The position numbers were made by a program, and so were the translations under genes. Below, in pieces: positions 1 through 11,169 of a stretch of 64,000 bases of DNA. The notes below the pieces were generated by a model, which was not told the origin of the DNA, ran no database searches, and saw nothing but the letters and a program-made list of their open reading frames with translations. Origin of the DNA: Timema cristinae (taxonomy: Eukaryota; Arthropoda; Insecta; Phasmatodea; Timematidae); NCBI GenBank assembly GCA_039000515.1, contig JBCFYV010002255.1, forward strand, positions 16,578,890 to 16,642,889, read 5' to 3'. The stretch's first letter is position 1, and each line of letters opens with the position of its first letter.

Positions 1-110
1 TGGTTGTTACTTTCTTTCATATTGAAAAAAAACACTAATATCCATCCCAGTTGGGATTCGAACCAAAGGATCTCATATCAATTTCAAGACTCTACTATCT
101 CTACCAATGG
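1..110 (-). repeat. tRNA-like SINE relic cut by window edge
   Basis: Positions 50-64 read on the minus strand as a pol III B box (GGTTCGAATCCCAA). The remainder is too short to assign to a family. Confidence 0.35.
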
Positions 111-199
111 GTTTATTTATACAGTCTTAAACCTAGAAATATCACCTTAATCAACCATAATTAATAAATAATAATATTGCGCGCCTGGGCAATATCAAT

Positions 200-410
200 C
201 GTAGCCCAGTAGTGAAAAGATAAGCCAGTACTAATATACCGTTTCCTTGGGATGCCCGAATGTAGGGTGGAAGAAAAACAGAGAAAATTAAATTTTAAGA
301 CCATCCTTCCAATTCATACGTCCGGGATTCAAACCCCAACCTTCTTGTCAACGGGATTCAAATCCATGAAGAAACTAACGTCTTAGACCATTTGGTCACG
401 GATTTAGTTA
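200..410 (-). repeat. Degraded SINE relic, C-like
   Basis: The right end reads 'ttagaccatttggtcacgg', the tRNA-like head of family C on the minus strand. Two B-box-like stretches (gggattcaaaccc and gggattcaaatcc) lie before it. The body is too diverged to delimit. Confidence 0.4.
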
Positions 411-489
411 CTTAAAGCTTTCAAATGCAACTGAAAAAAAAACCCATTCATTTCTCTGAGTCTTAGAGGAGGTTGTCCGGCGATTAACA

Positions 490-645
490 CTCGTGAGGGC
501 GTATACCCGAACGGGTAGTAAGACGTTGTGCTTAAAAACACCTCGTGAGATACACGCATTGGTTAACACGTGGGCTTGGACGTCAGTCCCATATAATCTT
601 GGTGTGCCAGTGATGAAAAGGTTAGGGATCGAATCCCGCTGGGCT
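490..645 (+). repeat. SINE 3' core fragment followed by a tRNA-like B box
   Basis: Positions 497-533 carry the superfamily 3' core (CCCGAACGGGTAGTAAGACG) with no body in front and no AAT tail. At 626-640 a separate B-box-like GGGATCGAATCCC is seen. These are probably two unrelated fragments side by side. Confidence 0.45.
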
Positions 646-689
646 ACTGACGTTGGTTTTTCTGCATTTTCCACTCTTTTTTCATTTTT

Positions 690-1110
690 ACCTCACGCTT
701 GATTTTCAACTCTCCCACTGTTTTTCCGTTCCCTCCTTTTTCCGCCACCCTCAATTCCCCCTCTCACTCCACTATCTCCTACCCCTCCATTTTCACTCAC
801 CTTACAAGCTACACTCCCCCTTCATTTTCCACCTTCTCTGCATTTTAAATTCTTAATAATTTTCATCTTTTTCTATTTACACTCTCCATTTTGCAATCTC
901 AATTCTCGCTCTCTCTTCACCTTACACTTTTTTATTCCTTTACAATCTCTCTTTCCTTTTGTCCCTCTCTCTCCTTTTGTCTGTCTCTCTCTATTTCTCA
1001 CTCTTTCTCTCTCTATTTTATACTCTCTTCCAATTTCCCACTATCTTTCCATTTTCCACTTTATCTTCATTTTACACTCTTTATCTCCATTTTCTATTCG
1101 CCCTGCAATC
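690..1110 (+). repeat. Long polypyrimidine (C/T-rich) low-complexity tract
   Basis: About 420 bases are strongly pyrimidine-rich on the + strand, built from irregular repeats of short words such as ctccattttc, cactct and tctctctc. Open frames here give Ser/Phe/Leu-only translations and are not credible proteins. The tract stops just before a SINE. Confidence 0.75.
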
Positions 1111-1223
1111 AAATGGGGGTACAGCTATTCAAAAATCAATCCCTTTTCATTCCTTCCCTATTGGTAGACTCAGTGCACCAAGCCTATCCATCACTATCGT
1201 AGGCACAATCAATAACCAAAGTG

Positions 1224-1522
1224 GGGTGACCTGGCAGTCTAGGAGTAAGGTGTCGGACTTCTGTGCTGGGGTCCGTGGTTCAATGCTTAGTACCGGCACA
1301 GATTTATCTGATTACCAAACCCTTCCTTCACCTCTGACAAGACGTGTATTAATCACAACTTGTCAATGTGTGGAATACCAGGCCCTCCACCGTGGTTCGG
1401 ATCCCACGTTAAACTGTAGGTCCTCCATTTCATCTCACAATCACCCTACCATTACACATGAGCGTAAGGTCGTATAGCCCAAACGGGTAGTAAGACGCGG
1501 TGCTAATAATAATAATAATAAT
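1224..1522 (+). mobile_element. SINE family A, full length
   Basis: It starts at the tRNA-like head (A box in 'ggcagtctaggagtaagg'; B box 'ggttcaatgc'), continues through the family A body ('ctctgacaagacgtgtatta'), and ends in the shared core CCCAAACGGGTAGTAAGACG with an AAT tail. It is flanked by a perfect 13-bp target-site duplication AATAACCAAAGTG (1211-1223 and 1523-1535). This is the clearest type copy in the window. Confidence 0.92.
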
Positions 1523-1539
1523 AATAACCAAAGTGTATT

Positions 1540-1960
1540 TGCGAAGGCTCTTAATCGCACCAATCATCAGACGTTGGTCGCCTTCAAGGTGACGCCCGAA
1601 GACTCGAATCGGGGCGTTCGAGGAAGTGGGCGACAGATAAGTTGCTTTGATCTTGTCCTATATAAGAGGTCACTAAGGCCATCTTGTCGACACCCATCCT
1701 TTGACGACCATTTTTTAATTTTTACCTGTAGCTCCTACAGTCGGCTTAATTTTATATCAAGTTTTTAATATATTAGTAGCGCGATAAGAAAAAAAAACGG
1801 TACCCTTGCATGTATAGTTTGATCACACAAAAAAAAAGACATTTAAATTTAAACGAATCGTACCCAGTTAAAAAAAATTGCCCAAGTAAATTTGCATGCT
1901 TGTTTAAGTTACAGGATCTATAGTAAAGTCCGGTGTAAGCTCAGATGTTTTGAGGTTATT
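1540..1960. other. Non-coding spacer, nothing recognised
   Basis: This is a mixed-composition stretch with only short open frames and no family similarity. I see no splice-bounded coding segment or repeat copy. Confidence 0.5.
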
Positions 1961-1973
1961 GTACAAACCTACA

Positions 1974-2160
1974 TTCACCTTTGACAAGACATCTTGTGAA
2001 TGTGGGGAATGCCAGGCCTCCACCGTGGTTCGGATTCCACGTTAAACTGTAGGTCCTCTATTTCTCCTCACAATCACCTTACCATTACACATTAGCGTAA
2101 GTGGGTATAGCCCGAACGGGTAGTAAGACGCGGTGCTAATAATAATAATAATAATAATAA
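1974..2160 (+). mobile_element. SINE family A, 5'-truncated at integration
   Basis: The copy begins in mid-body at 'ttcacctttgacaag' and lacks the tRNA head, but has the complete core and AAT tail. A perfect duplication TACAAACCTACA (1962-1973 and 2161-2172) brackets this truncated form. The truncation therefore happened during insertion, as expected for LINE-driven target-primed reverse transcription. Confidence 0.92.
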
Positions 2161-2204
2161 TACAAACCTACAGATCAATGCCTATTTTATTAGAGACATC
2201 AATT

Positions 2205-2880
2205 ACTTTTTACTTTCTCTTGACACCTTGGAGAAAGAAGTATTGTGATCGTCAAAAATATTAGAGCTTGAAATTTTGAAAAATGTGGACTTTTCATGAC
2301 CCCTTGAAACATAAAAATTTCTTTTCACGTTGCCGTCTGTCTGTCTATACCTCGGACTATAGCCTAAACCATTTTTCCAATCGGGCTTAGACATGATATC
2401 TGGGGTTTTCATAAAGTTCCCCTAAGGTATTTTTGGAATTACATATCTAACCCTTAAAATAAGGATAGTTTATTGAATATCAAAAAGAGATCAAATCAAT
2501 TTTTATCAAAATCCGCTCTAAAGATTATTGATTAAATTTAGTATCCAGACAATTTTTACCATTTTAAACAAAATGGCAATACTAGTTTTCCTATGAAAAT
2601 GAATTTAAGGGTAATTTACATGAGCATAAATATTCAATGTTGATCATATTTCCAAAACTATTTGAGATAATAAATAACTTATCATTGTAAAGTCTTACTA
2701 CTATTAAAAATAAAAATATTATAATTGAAAAATTTGTTTATCAAATGATACGTTTTTGAGCTATAAGCAAATAAATATGTTTTTATGGAGCGTTTGTAAC
2801 AGTTAAAATGGAATGTTATAACCTTAGGTGGAGTGTTTCTTCGATAATTTTCTGTACATTATCTTGTTTCACAAATTTTT
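2205..2880. repeat. Dispersed repeat R1, copy 1
   Basis: It shares, in order, 'agaaagaagtattgtgatcg', 'cataaagttcccctaaggta', 'aaaatccgctctaaagatta' and the 'ctgagataataaataactta' segment with copies at 6590-7290 and 35580-37570. No coding capacity, terminal repeats or tail could be recognised, so the class is unknown. Confidence 0.7.
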
Positions 2881-2884
2881 CAAG

Positions 2885-3135
2885 TTTTTGAAGTTATACT
2901 TCTTTAGGCGCGTTATGAAAAAATGATGAGAGTGAAATTTTAAGATGCGCGCGCATCACTGTAACACAAAAGTAACAGGTTGAAGTTAAACCGCTCATTA
3001 AGTCTCGAAAAAAAAAGCTACCAACAAAATAGAAATAGAACCTCTGTTAGTCGCGCATGTTGGTACGCTCGTCGCCTCTGATCACTGTTTTCATATATAT
3101 AATATTTATCCACATGTTTCTAGTTTCTACATTCA
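2885..3135. repeat. Relic with GAAGTTATACTTC hairpin and GC-rich alternating motif
   Basis: The short inverted repeat GAAGT-TAT-ACTTC (from about 2889) is followed by ggcgcgttatg and a GCGCGCATCACTG segment. A similar hairpin followed by cacgcgcgtacata occurs near 4134. This is probably the edge of an old dispersed element. The class is not recognised. Confidence 0.4.
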
Positions 3136-3198
3136 CAACACGTGTTTTAGTTTCATACAAGTGCGAATTATATATGTGCTAATAAATTATATTCAGTA

Positions 3199-3345
3199 GT
3201 GATTTAAATTGAATATTTTGATTAATATTATTTACTATTCGTAAATATTAGTGAAAAAAATTGTGCTTATAGACTTTGTCAAGTGCTACAATATAATTGA
3301 GGTTAACTATCCGTATGTATTATTTATTGATATAGATTTTAAAAA
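3199..3345 (+). repeat. Direct repeat, left copy
   Basis: About 145 bp nearly identical to 3922-4066, in the same orientation. Both begin 'cagtagtgatttaaattgaa' and run through 'ttgaggttaactatccgtat'. Only a handful of substitutions and one A-run length difference are seen. Confidence 0.9.
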
Positions 3346-3921
3346 AAATTTGTATTTATTTATATTATTAGTTTAAAGTTTAAGTTCCATTAATAAAACA
3401 TTAATGTTTATAGAAACTTTAAAACTTATTTTAAAGTTATACTAACTGCCATATTTAGTGACGAGATGTCTTTGGACTTGGAGGAATACAAACCTCTTTG
3501 GATCTAGACGAAGATTACACAGTTCGTAGTTTTGTTTTGTAATAATGCAAGAAATGCCATTGCGTTTTTTGAATGTAAAAATCCAACAATAAAAGGTACG
3601 TAATTGTTTTGTTACCACTGTCTAAATTGAAACAAATTTTGTGCTTGACATACGTTTTGTTATTTTAATTAATTCATTATTAATTGGAGTACATTTATGT
3701 AACTAATTGTATTTTAAGCCAATACAATAATATGCCGCCATTTAAATTTATTGAAGTGACAATCATGATTTAATAGTTGCGCCTACTCTTGAGTGGTGGC
3801 AAATAAAAGGCGCAACTTTGCTCTCAAATTGCGCCTGCTCCTTTTAGTGAATAGGGATTTGGAACATATTTCAAACTTGCGCTGGCGCTACTATTTCCTC
3901 CCTTTGGTGAATCCAGGCCCA

Positions 3922-4066
3922 GTAGTGATTTAAATTGAATATTTTGAATAATATTATTTACTATTCGTAAATATTAGTGAAAAAATTGTGCTTATAGACT
4001 TTTTCAAGTGCTCCAATATAATTGAGGTTAACTATCCGTATGTATTATTTATTGATATAAATTAAA
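3922..4066 (+). repeat. Direct repeat, right copy
   Basis: It matches the left copy at 3199 with few differences. The intervening ~575 bp include a cluster of short inverted words (agttgcgcctac / aggcgcaactttg / attgcgcctgct, 3775-3840). The pair could be a local duplication or the ends of an unrecognised element. Confidence 0.9.
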
Positions 4067-4549
4067 ATATTATTATTTAACATAATTAATACTAAATATT
4101 ATTAAATTATTTTTTATTTTTTAATGATGCCAAAGAAGTATAACTTCTCACGCGCGTACATAAGTACACACACCCATTTTTTTAGTAAATGTTAATTTTA
4201 AGATAAAGTAATAGGTTCATATCTATGTGGTGCACTGTATCATTTATTTTACGACGTCGATAATATTATATCATTAGCGTCCATACATTCACGGACTAAC
4301 GTAAATTGTATAATAGATTTCGACTTCACTGTTGAAAATTTGTTAACTTTGATGTGATAAATCCTCGAAGTAAATGCTTTTTGCTAAAAAAAAAAGAAAT
4401 AATAATGATCGATTATCGGTTTCGTAGAACTGGAGAAATTTCTGTCGAAATAAATAGTTGTTTTATAAAAATTGTCGCATCTACTTTGAGTATTTATGAC
4501 ATTGTAAATATATTTTTTTTAAATTTATGAAAATTGATTTGGAAGAGAT

Positions 4550-4860
4550 CCGGGTATCTTTGTGAAAAGGTATCGATTATGATTTAGGATAATCCAAAGT
4601 CAAGCATTTTTTCATCGCGTCTTACAAATAGTCAGGGCTATCTTAATGTTAATAGTCAACGGATGGGATATAAGTAGGGTAGAATTTTAGAAAAATTATA
4701 GCAGTATTTGCGTTGAGTGATAGTAGGGATTAATTTACGGGGAAAAAAATCTTCAAAAACACCTGATTTAAATTCGAACTTCATCTTCGCATCAACGTAA
4801 ACAAAAAACCCGACGAGACTGACGCTTATTCTGAATGCCCACCAATAAATAATTGAGTCC
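4550..4860 (-). repeat. Highly degraded SINE C-like relic
   Basis: Scattered matches to family C are visible on the minus strand ('aacggatgggatataagtag', 'gtagaattttag', 'gatttaaattcgaacttc'). The copy is too diverged for exact ends. Confidence 0.3.
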
Positions 4861-4879
4861 TCAAACCAAAGGCTGGTCT

Positions 4880-5245
4880 TGATGTGTTTCCCATATATCC
4901 AGAGCTGGACATGCCGCTTAGGGTTTCCCGCACCATCTGGGAGAAAGTACTTGTCCTTATAAAGTCCTAAGAATATGGTGGTTTCCCGTTGCTTTACGCA
5001 CTTAATTTCTACGAGATAGCGAGAAAGAGCCTAAAAATTTTGCCGGGAAAGGTATATTCCCAAAATTTACAGGGTTCTTTCACATGCCAAAATGGACATG
5101 GGAATGACGTCTTTACTTCCTCTCCGAAGTAAGTTGTCATACGGATCGTCATATTTCGGTAAAAATAGGTCTACCTCTGCCAGTTTAGAACTCGCGAACA
5201 TCGAGTCCTGAGGCGTGCACCTTACTCCAAGACCATCAAGGCCCA
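4880..5245 (-). mobile_element. SINE family F (tRNA-derived), old copy
   Basis: Its right end on the minus strand carries a tRNA-like head (A box 'gatggtcttggagtaagg', degenerate B box 'gcgagttctaaactgg'). The body shares 'gagcctaaaaattttgccgg' and the 'tctttacttcctctccgaag' segment with copies at 44250, 46830 and 55230. No tail duplication was identified. Confidence 0.7.
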
Positions 5246-5312
5246 CATACGTATCAATAAGAATTACTTTATTTATCTCACAACAATCAAAATTGTCGCC
5301 ATCTGTTAAAAC

Positions 5313-5593
5313 CAGGTAACCTGGTGGTCTAGACGTAAGGTGTCAGACTTCTGTGCTGGTGGTCCGGGGTTCAATCCTCGGTCCTGGCACCAATTTATCC
5401 GATTTCCAAACCCTTCCTTCACCTCTGACAAGACGTGTATTAATCAAAACTTGTGAATGTGTGGAGTGCCAGGACTCCACCGTGGTTCGGATCCCACGTT
5501 AAACTGTAGGTCCTCCATTTCATCTCACAATCACCCTACCATTACACATTAGCGTGAGTGCGTATAACCCGAACGGGTAGTAAGACATGGTGC

Positions 5594-5635
<42 letters not shown>
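5313..5635 (+). mobile_element. SINE family A, full length
   Basis: Head 'cctggtggtctagacgtaag', B box 'ggttcaatcc', family A body, core ending 'gtagtaagacatggtgct' and a (AAT)n tail of about 42 bp. It is flanked by TSD TGTTAAAAC (5304-5312 and 5636-5644). Confidence 0.9.
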
Positions 5636-5637
<2 letters not shown>

Positions 5638-6094
5638 TTAAAACAATTGACGCAGAATATTAGCAACTTTTATGATGTGTCATATAAGTCTCTACCTTTG
5701 GCGTGCTGCGACTATACCAAATATGTGATTGCCATGAATGGGAACTTGATTTGTTTAATATTTGTTGGTTCATCTTAGATGGTAGCTGCGCTTTAATTAT
5801 TAGTCCTCCGAGACGACCGGTCATAAATATTGATTCTCTTCTCTTGAAATTATGTCATTGAATAAAATAGCTCGTTTGGATTGAATGGATTGTTTTCTTC
5901 TTTCGAGTCATTATGACAGGACGTGACTAGCTCGTATGTTAAATTGTGTTTTAACATATTTCACTAGTATACCATTACTTTGATTAATATTATACTTTAT
6001 ATGATAAGTATGATAACTGTGATGTTAAGTGAGAGATAGACTCTGAATATGAATGAGTTCAATTTTTTTTTCTCTTTGCTCGTTCTTATCCTAC

Positions 6095-6320
6095 TATCAA
6101 GTTAGCCCATCCGGGCTATCAAAATATTGGAACTAATGAGGTAGGGATTAGGACGGTAGAATTTAGAGGAGGTAAACCCTTATTTACGTGTAGGGAGAGT
6201 GGGAGAATAAGGTGAGATGGAAGGGGGACAACATCTAATAACCCAGCGAGGACTCGAATAAAGGCAAACAAGACGAAACTAATGCCTTTTTCCATGTGCC
6301 TACCAATGCGGGTTTATCCT
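6095..6320 (-). repeat. Degraded SINE C-like copy
   Basis: It reads from 'tagcccatccgggctatc' (a decayed 3' core) through 'gaggtagggattaggac' and 'gtagaatttagaggaggtaa' to a decayed B box 'gcgaggactcgaata'. No clean duplication is visible. Confidence 0.5.
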
Positions 6321-6589
6321 TTCTTTTCTTTTTGTAATACGGCCGGATTTATATTACTTATAATAATTTAAGTCTAAATATTCAAAATCTAAAGGAATTT
6401 ATTTTTATATTTATTTTCCCGATTTCTTCCAAACCAATTTTCATAATTAAAAGAAATTAAATACAATTTCTTCAAAAGTTTTAAATTTCAAAAATATTCC
6501 AAGGAGATTTTATAAAACAACTATTTATTTCGACAGAAATTTTTCGAGTTCTACCAAACCTATAATCGATATTCATTTTATTAGGAGCC

Positions 6590-7290
6590 TTTTTACTTTC
6601 TCTCGAAACCTCGGAGGGAGAAAGAAGTATTGTGATCGTTAAAAATATCGAACTCGAGATTTTGATAAATGTTGACGATTCATGACTCCTTGAAACCGAG
6701 GCCGTTTATGTCTGTATCTCAGACTAGAGTCGAAACCATTTTACCTATCAGGCTAAAACTTGGTATCTAGGCTTTTCATAAGGTTCCTCCATAAGAGTTT
6801 TTGGAAATAGATACCTAATCTTAAAATTAAGCGTAGTTTACCGATGAACAAAAAGAAAATAATAGTTTCTCTCAAAATTCACTATAACGATTTTTTTTAT
6901 CTATACACTGTTTAACATTACAAACAAAATGGCTTTTCGTTTTCCCATGAAAATGACTTTAATACCCTTTGCGGAAATTTTCAATTTTTATCATATATCC
7001 ACAACTATCTGAGATACGAAATAGCTTATCACTACTAAATTGTAGTAATATTAAAAATAAAAATAAAATATTCAAAATATAATTTTACTAAACAAATAAT
7101 TTTTGAAATATTGGCAAATAAATATTTTATATTGAGGTTTGGGAAATGGATTATTATGCTATTTGTTGAACAACGATATTACTTTTTTCTCAACATGTTT
7201 CTGTAACTGTGTGTATTATTTCAACTATGCTATTTGGTGGAGTGTTTCCGCAACAATATATATTATTTCGTTTCACATATCTTATTAGTT
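6590..7290. repeat. Dispersed repeat R1, copy 2
   Basis: Colinear with 2205-2880 and with the split copy at 35580/37075: 'agaaagaagtattgtgatcg', 'gaaaccattttacctatcag', 'gtagtttaccgatgaac', 'acaaacaaaatggcttttcg'. This is the longest uninterrupted copy here. No open frame of note. Confidence 0.75.
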
Positions 7291-7426
7291 TCAAGGTCTC
7301 CTAGAAACTTTAGAATATTTTTTGGGGCTGGATTTTTTTTTTAAATACATTTCAACCAAAACCAAAATGTTGCAACATATTAAATATAGAAGAATACATG
7401 CGATTCTAGATTCTTATCACCAAGTC

Positions 7427-7595
7427 TTACTACCCGTTCGGGTTATATACGCCTATGTACTAATTACACTTATGACTTGGGGATTGGGAAGGTTTAATTG
7501 AGAGGAAGTACACCCACATTTGCTTGTAAGTAGAGTGGTAAACCAATTGAGAAGAAATAACCTCAGTTCACCCGATCAGATATTGAAGAGATCTG
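7427..7595 (-). mobile_element. SINE family C, head-truncated
   Basis: On + it begins with the inverted core 'cttactacccgttcgggtta' and follows the C body to about 'cagttcacccgatcag', where similarity ends before the tRNA head. Confidence 0.75.
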
Positions 7596-8050
7596 CAACA
7601 ATGTTAAATAATGTCACTTTTCTCACACACAGAAAAAAAACCTATTTTGGAAAGAAACAAAACATATATATTTAAAAAATAAAGATTTAAAATAATTTAT
7701 CAAGCTATTTATGATTAAAATTAAATTAATTAATCAATATTAATTTATAAATTTTATCAAAATCTTAAATTCTAATGCAGTAATTATTGGTAGATGTAAC
7801 CCATTTTTTTTTTTTAAACTGGGGTTTACGCAATCTTTGATAGGAGTGTAAAGTATTCCTGAGGTTAAAAAGTTTGAGAAGAACTGATCAAGGCTACACA
7901 AATAAGTTCAAATATGTCATGATTCAAGTTGCTTCTTAGCCTACCTAAATTTTGTTAAGCAACTACTCAAACTGTCATCGTTAATGGGATATATGCAACT
8001 GTCCAAAATATTTTGGACCACACAAATTGTCAACGCGGACTGCGGCTGCA

Positions 8051-8101
8051 CTGGACTATTATTATTGTTATATTATTATTATTAGTATTATTATATTATT
8101 A

Positions 8102-8136
<35 letters not shown>

Positions 8137-8420
8137 TATTACCGTACATTACTACCCGTTCGAATTATACGCACTTACGCTAATGTGTAATGTTAGGGTG
8201 ATTGTGAGATGAAATGGAGGACCTACAGTTTAACGTGGGATCCGAACCACGGTGGAGGCCTGGCATTCCACACATTCACAAGTTGTGATTAATACACGTC
8301 TTGTCAGAGGTGAAGGAAGGGTTTAGTAATCAGATAAATCTGTGTCGGGACCGAGGATTGAACCCCGGATCCCCAGCACAGAAGTCTGATACCTTATCCT
8401 TAGACCACCAGGTCACCGAT
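8051..8420 (-). mobile_element. SINE family A, full length with long (ATT)n tail
   Basis: A family A copy in reverse, with head at 8400-8418 ('agaccaccaggtcacc'). The tail is an unusually long ATT array (8057-8142). The core is damaged ('cgtacattactacccgttcg'). GGCTGCA occurs on both sides (8044-8050 and 8421-8427), a probable 7-bp TSD. Confidence 0.85.
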
Positions 8421-8459
8421 GGCTGCATTAGAGAATAAGTTTCACTTTACATTTAAATA

Positions 8460-9630
8460 CACTTTTTACTCATTTATTAATAAAACATAACTTGAACCTA
8501 TATTTTTGTTGTAATGTAAAATAGGCTCTTTTTTTTTAGATAACAAACCTCTTGTTCATAAATCCTGTGTTATTTAACGTTTTCAACGTGTCTCAATGCC
8601 ACGGTAGTCGGCCCCCTTAAAACTAGATAAGCCAAGCACCACAATGAACACGATAATTGGGTTGCTAGATTTGAATCCAGTCTACAATGAATGACAAAAC
8701 CACCTGTATGTAATCTTAAAATACAAGCCGTTAGCTAATGCCGCCCGCCTCCACCAATCCTGTGAACTCGAGGAAGGTTCACAGATTGCGTTCTACCCCT
8801 GGAGCATATATTCACTGCAACTCACCATTCCTGTTGTTCTCAACAACGACCGGGCAAAAGCGGTACATATGCCACTTTATCTGAGGGTTAGAAAATATAT
8901 TAGATATACCTTCACTTATTCATACGGAAATTAATTATGTATTCATCATTCACATTTGATAGATATTAATTTCTATAAAATAATAATAAAATAGTAATAT
9001 ATTCCTAATTTTGATAGAAAGAGAAAATAATTTTTATTTAATCCTTTTCTATGAAAATTGGACTGTACACAATAAAACACTCATTTTCTCCGAGACAATA
9101 ACATGTTTTTATAATTTACCAATTTTAAAATAGGTATTTATTAACATTACACCTATTTGTGACATCTTTTATTTTGGTTAATTAGTTAAAAGATTTGTAA
9201 ATTACTTTCAAGATATTATTTTACTAATTAGACAGTTAAGGTTGATTTTAATATACATACTAAATGGGCAGGTAGTATGAAATGAGTAGTTATATAAATA
9301 TTATAAATTAATAAAGCAGTTTTATTTGTTCTAAGACAAACTTGCGCATTTAAAAAAGTTAAAAAACATATATGTATGGATTATATTGAAAGAAGAATAC
9401 AGTTTTACAAATTCAAAATGATTTTAGTGGCTGATACAAGCTAAACTGACTTACAAGTCTGTAGTTTAATCCAGTAAATAATAACTAATGATAATTTTTG
9501 AACTGTACAGTTTTAAATTATCTTAGTTAATTGCTGATACATTTTGGGGTAATAAATCTTATCTAGGTGCACTTTCTGAATCAATTGACAACACTCAGCC
9601 ATTAATAATTATACTATTAATAAATTAATG
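8460..9630. other. AT-rich spacer, nothing firm
   Basis: There is one B-box-like stretch on the minus strand near 8665 (gatttgaatccag), possibly a decayed SINE. Otherwise AT-rich sequence with no coding segment recognised. Confidence 0.45.
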
Positions 9631-9775
9631 AATTATTCATCCCTGTGAACGGTGAAACTCCGATTTCACAAAGTTTAAATGTATCAGTTATGTGGGGAAT
9701 CGATCTTGGGACCTCTAACTCAGTATGCAGACACGTAACCAACTGAGCTAATATAAGGCCGTGAATGATATTTAG
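9530..9775 (-). mobile_element. SINE family I (tRNA-derived)
   Basis: On the minus strand it has a good tRNA-like head: A box 'tagctcagttggttacgtg' and B box 'agatcgattccccac'. The far end ('ggtgcactttctgaatcaat') matches copies at 28378 and 57538. It lacks a foldable acceptor stem with a matching 3' end, so it is a SINE head and not a tRNA gene. Confidence 0.65.
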
Positions 9776-9819
9776 TTAAAATTCACATATATTATTTTGT
9801 TACATATTAATTTAATTTA

Positions 9820-10043
9820 GAACCGCGTTTAACTAGCCGTCTGAATTATACGCTTAAGCTAATGGGTTAGGAATTGGGAAGGTTGAATTTAGAGAAATGA
9901 ACCCATAATTGCATGGCTAGAGAGTGTAAAACCATTTAGGGGGAAAAAAAGCTCCAATTCACCCAACCTCAATCTCCCCGTCTCAGAAGTAGTATAGCTC
10001 AACAGAAATTAGCGCGTTAGCTAACTACGCCTCCGAGGCGGGT
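9820..10043 (-). mobile_element. SINE family B
   Basis: Head on the minus strand reads 'cccgcctcggaggcgtagtt' followed by 'agctaacgcgctaa'. The 3' core is decayed ('aaccgcgtttaactagccgt'). No clear duplication. Confidence 0.8.
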
Positions 10044-10269
10044 TATTTTGTTATTTGATATCAGATAATAAAAGTTTGCTGATTTACAGAACTGGTATTT
10101 AACGCATATCTATAAATATTAGAAGTTAAAAGATAAAGCAGCAGACAAAACAAACAAACCTTTTTACTATACTTTAAACCTCTTGTAGTGACAATATGCT
10201 TCTATCAGAAAACACAAAAAAACATCTTAAAAGATCTCCAATTACGTCCGCCAGTCTAACCATTCCATA

Positions 10270-10400
10270 TAAAATACTCAAGGAAAAGAGCCTTGGGAAT
10301 ACGAACCCATGACCTAGGATGTAGCTCTCCTTGTCCGTTGTGCCCTTTTTCCACTACGGCATCTTTTCCCTGACTGACATTTTTCGCTTACCAATACTTT
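10270..10400 (-). repeat. tRNA-like fragment
   Basis: 'gggaatacgaacccatgac' is a B box on the minus strand, with 'ggagagctacatcctaggtc' beside it. Possibly a SINE head of a family seen only once here. Confidence 0.35.
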
Positions 10401-10651
10401 CGCTCCATATAAAACTGGAGTGATCTGAAGTGGCGGTCCCAGTTGTACATACACGCTAACCATAGGTGGTTTAGTTGGTGAACGTGGACCAAAAAAATTA
10501 AATATTAAAATAGTTGGTAGCAAAAGTGTGGTCTTTGTTTAACTATGAAGTTTTTACGATGGTATGTACCTACGCTAGAAATTATACGCTTATCTGTAGT
10601 GTGTGTTCGTCTTATGAGTTTAAACTTCATGAGTGTGTATGTGTGTGTGTG

Positions 10652-10662
10652 TATATAAATAG
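10652..10662 (+). promoter_or_regulatory. TATA-like element, candidate gene 1 promoter
   Basis: TATATAAATAG is a strong TATA match. It lies 35 bp before the candidate first exon of gene 1 and directly after a GT-repeat stretch. In this AT-rich DNA chance matches are common, so it depends on the exon call. Confidence 0.25.
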
Positions 10663-10696
10663 CATGTGGGTAGAGCATGCATATTGTGATTACTGT

Positions 10697-10705
10697 ATGT
10701 ATAAA
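10697..10705 (+). CDS. Candidate first coding exon of cuticle gene 1 (3 codons)
   Basis: Insect RR cuticle genes usually split the signal peptide with an intron after a few codons. Here ATG-TAT-AAA is followed by GTGAGA, a fair donor, in phase 0. That phase matches the exon starting at 14902, giving an N-terminus MYK-MAVVALTASATLA with a basic first segment and a hydrophobic core. A TATA box sits 35 bp upstream. The implied 5' UTR would be very short. A rival is ATG-GAA-ATA-AAC before GTGAGC near 14035, also phase 0, but with an acidic start. Only transcript data can decide; the true exon may lie elsewhere. Confidence 0.3.
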
Positions 10706-10976
10706 GTGAGAAGAAGGCTTTGTTTAATTATATCTGGGTTTGTATTTATATTCATGTAAATTAGTCTGAAGACGTCCTTAAGGTAGTTTATCATGTGTTT
10801 GCGAATCAAAAGTTTAAAACATTGTTACCTAGGTTTTTATTAAAATATAGGATAGAGCGAATTGTTAAGGTAGGCTGGAAAGTGTTTGCAGTTTGTATGG
10901 CAAACATATTTTTCCAAGATAAATATAGAGTTAAGTTTACTACAAATGGTGATATTAACAGTTGTTGAATATTTTT

Positions 10977-11165
10977 TCATGAGCATTTTAGCATTTGATG
11001 AGAAACTTTTAAAATTAAGATAAACAATTGTCATTAAATTCCAGGACACCCTTGTCAGTTATTCATAAACTGTAGAGATCATCATGTAAATAAAATTAAA
11101 CTCTATTTAAATAATGAAGAAATATTTGATTTATTTTGCCGAAAATATATTTTTGATATGAAAAC
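10977..11165. repeat. Half of a fold-back element
   Basis: It shares 'aattccaggacaccc' and 'aaatatttgatttattttg' with the right arm of the palindrome at 39008-39375, in the same order. The left arm is not found beside it, so this is a solo arm or a decayed copy. Confidence 0.5.
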
Positions 11166-11169
11166 TCCA

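Noticed and set aside
690..1477. Open frames of 103 and 172 codons rich in Ser, Leu and Phe
   Set aside because: They come from the polypyrimidine tract and run into a SINE; no domain or splice support.
2205..7290. R1 repeats as long terminal repeats of a retrovirus-like element
   Set aside because: The two copies are about 4 kb apart in the same orientation, but no TG...CA ends, primer-binding site or coding sequence lie between them, and a third copy is elsewhere.
10545..10565. ATGAAGTTTTTACG followed by GTATGT as first exon of gene 1
   Set aside because: It looks like a classic MKFL start, but splicing at GTATGT creates a stop codon with the exon at 14902. The only in-phase donor (GTACCT) is poor.
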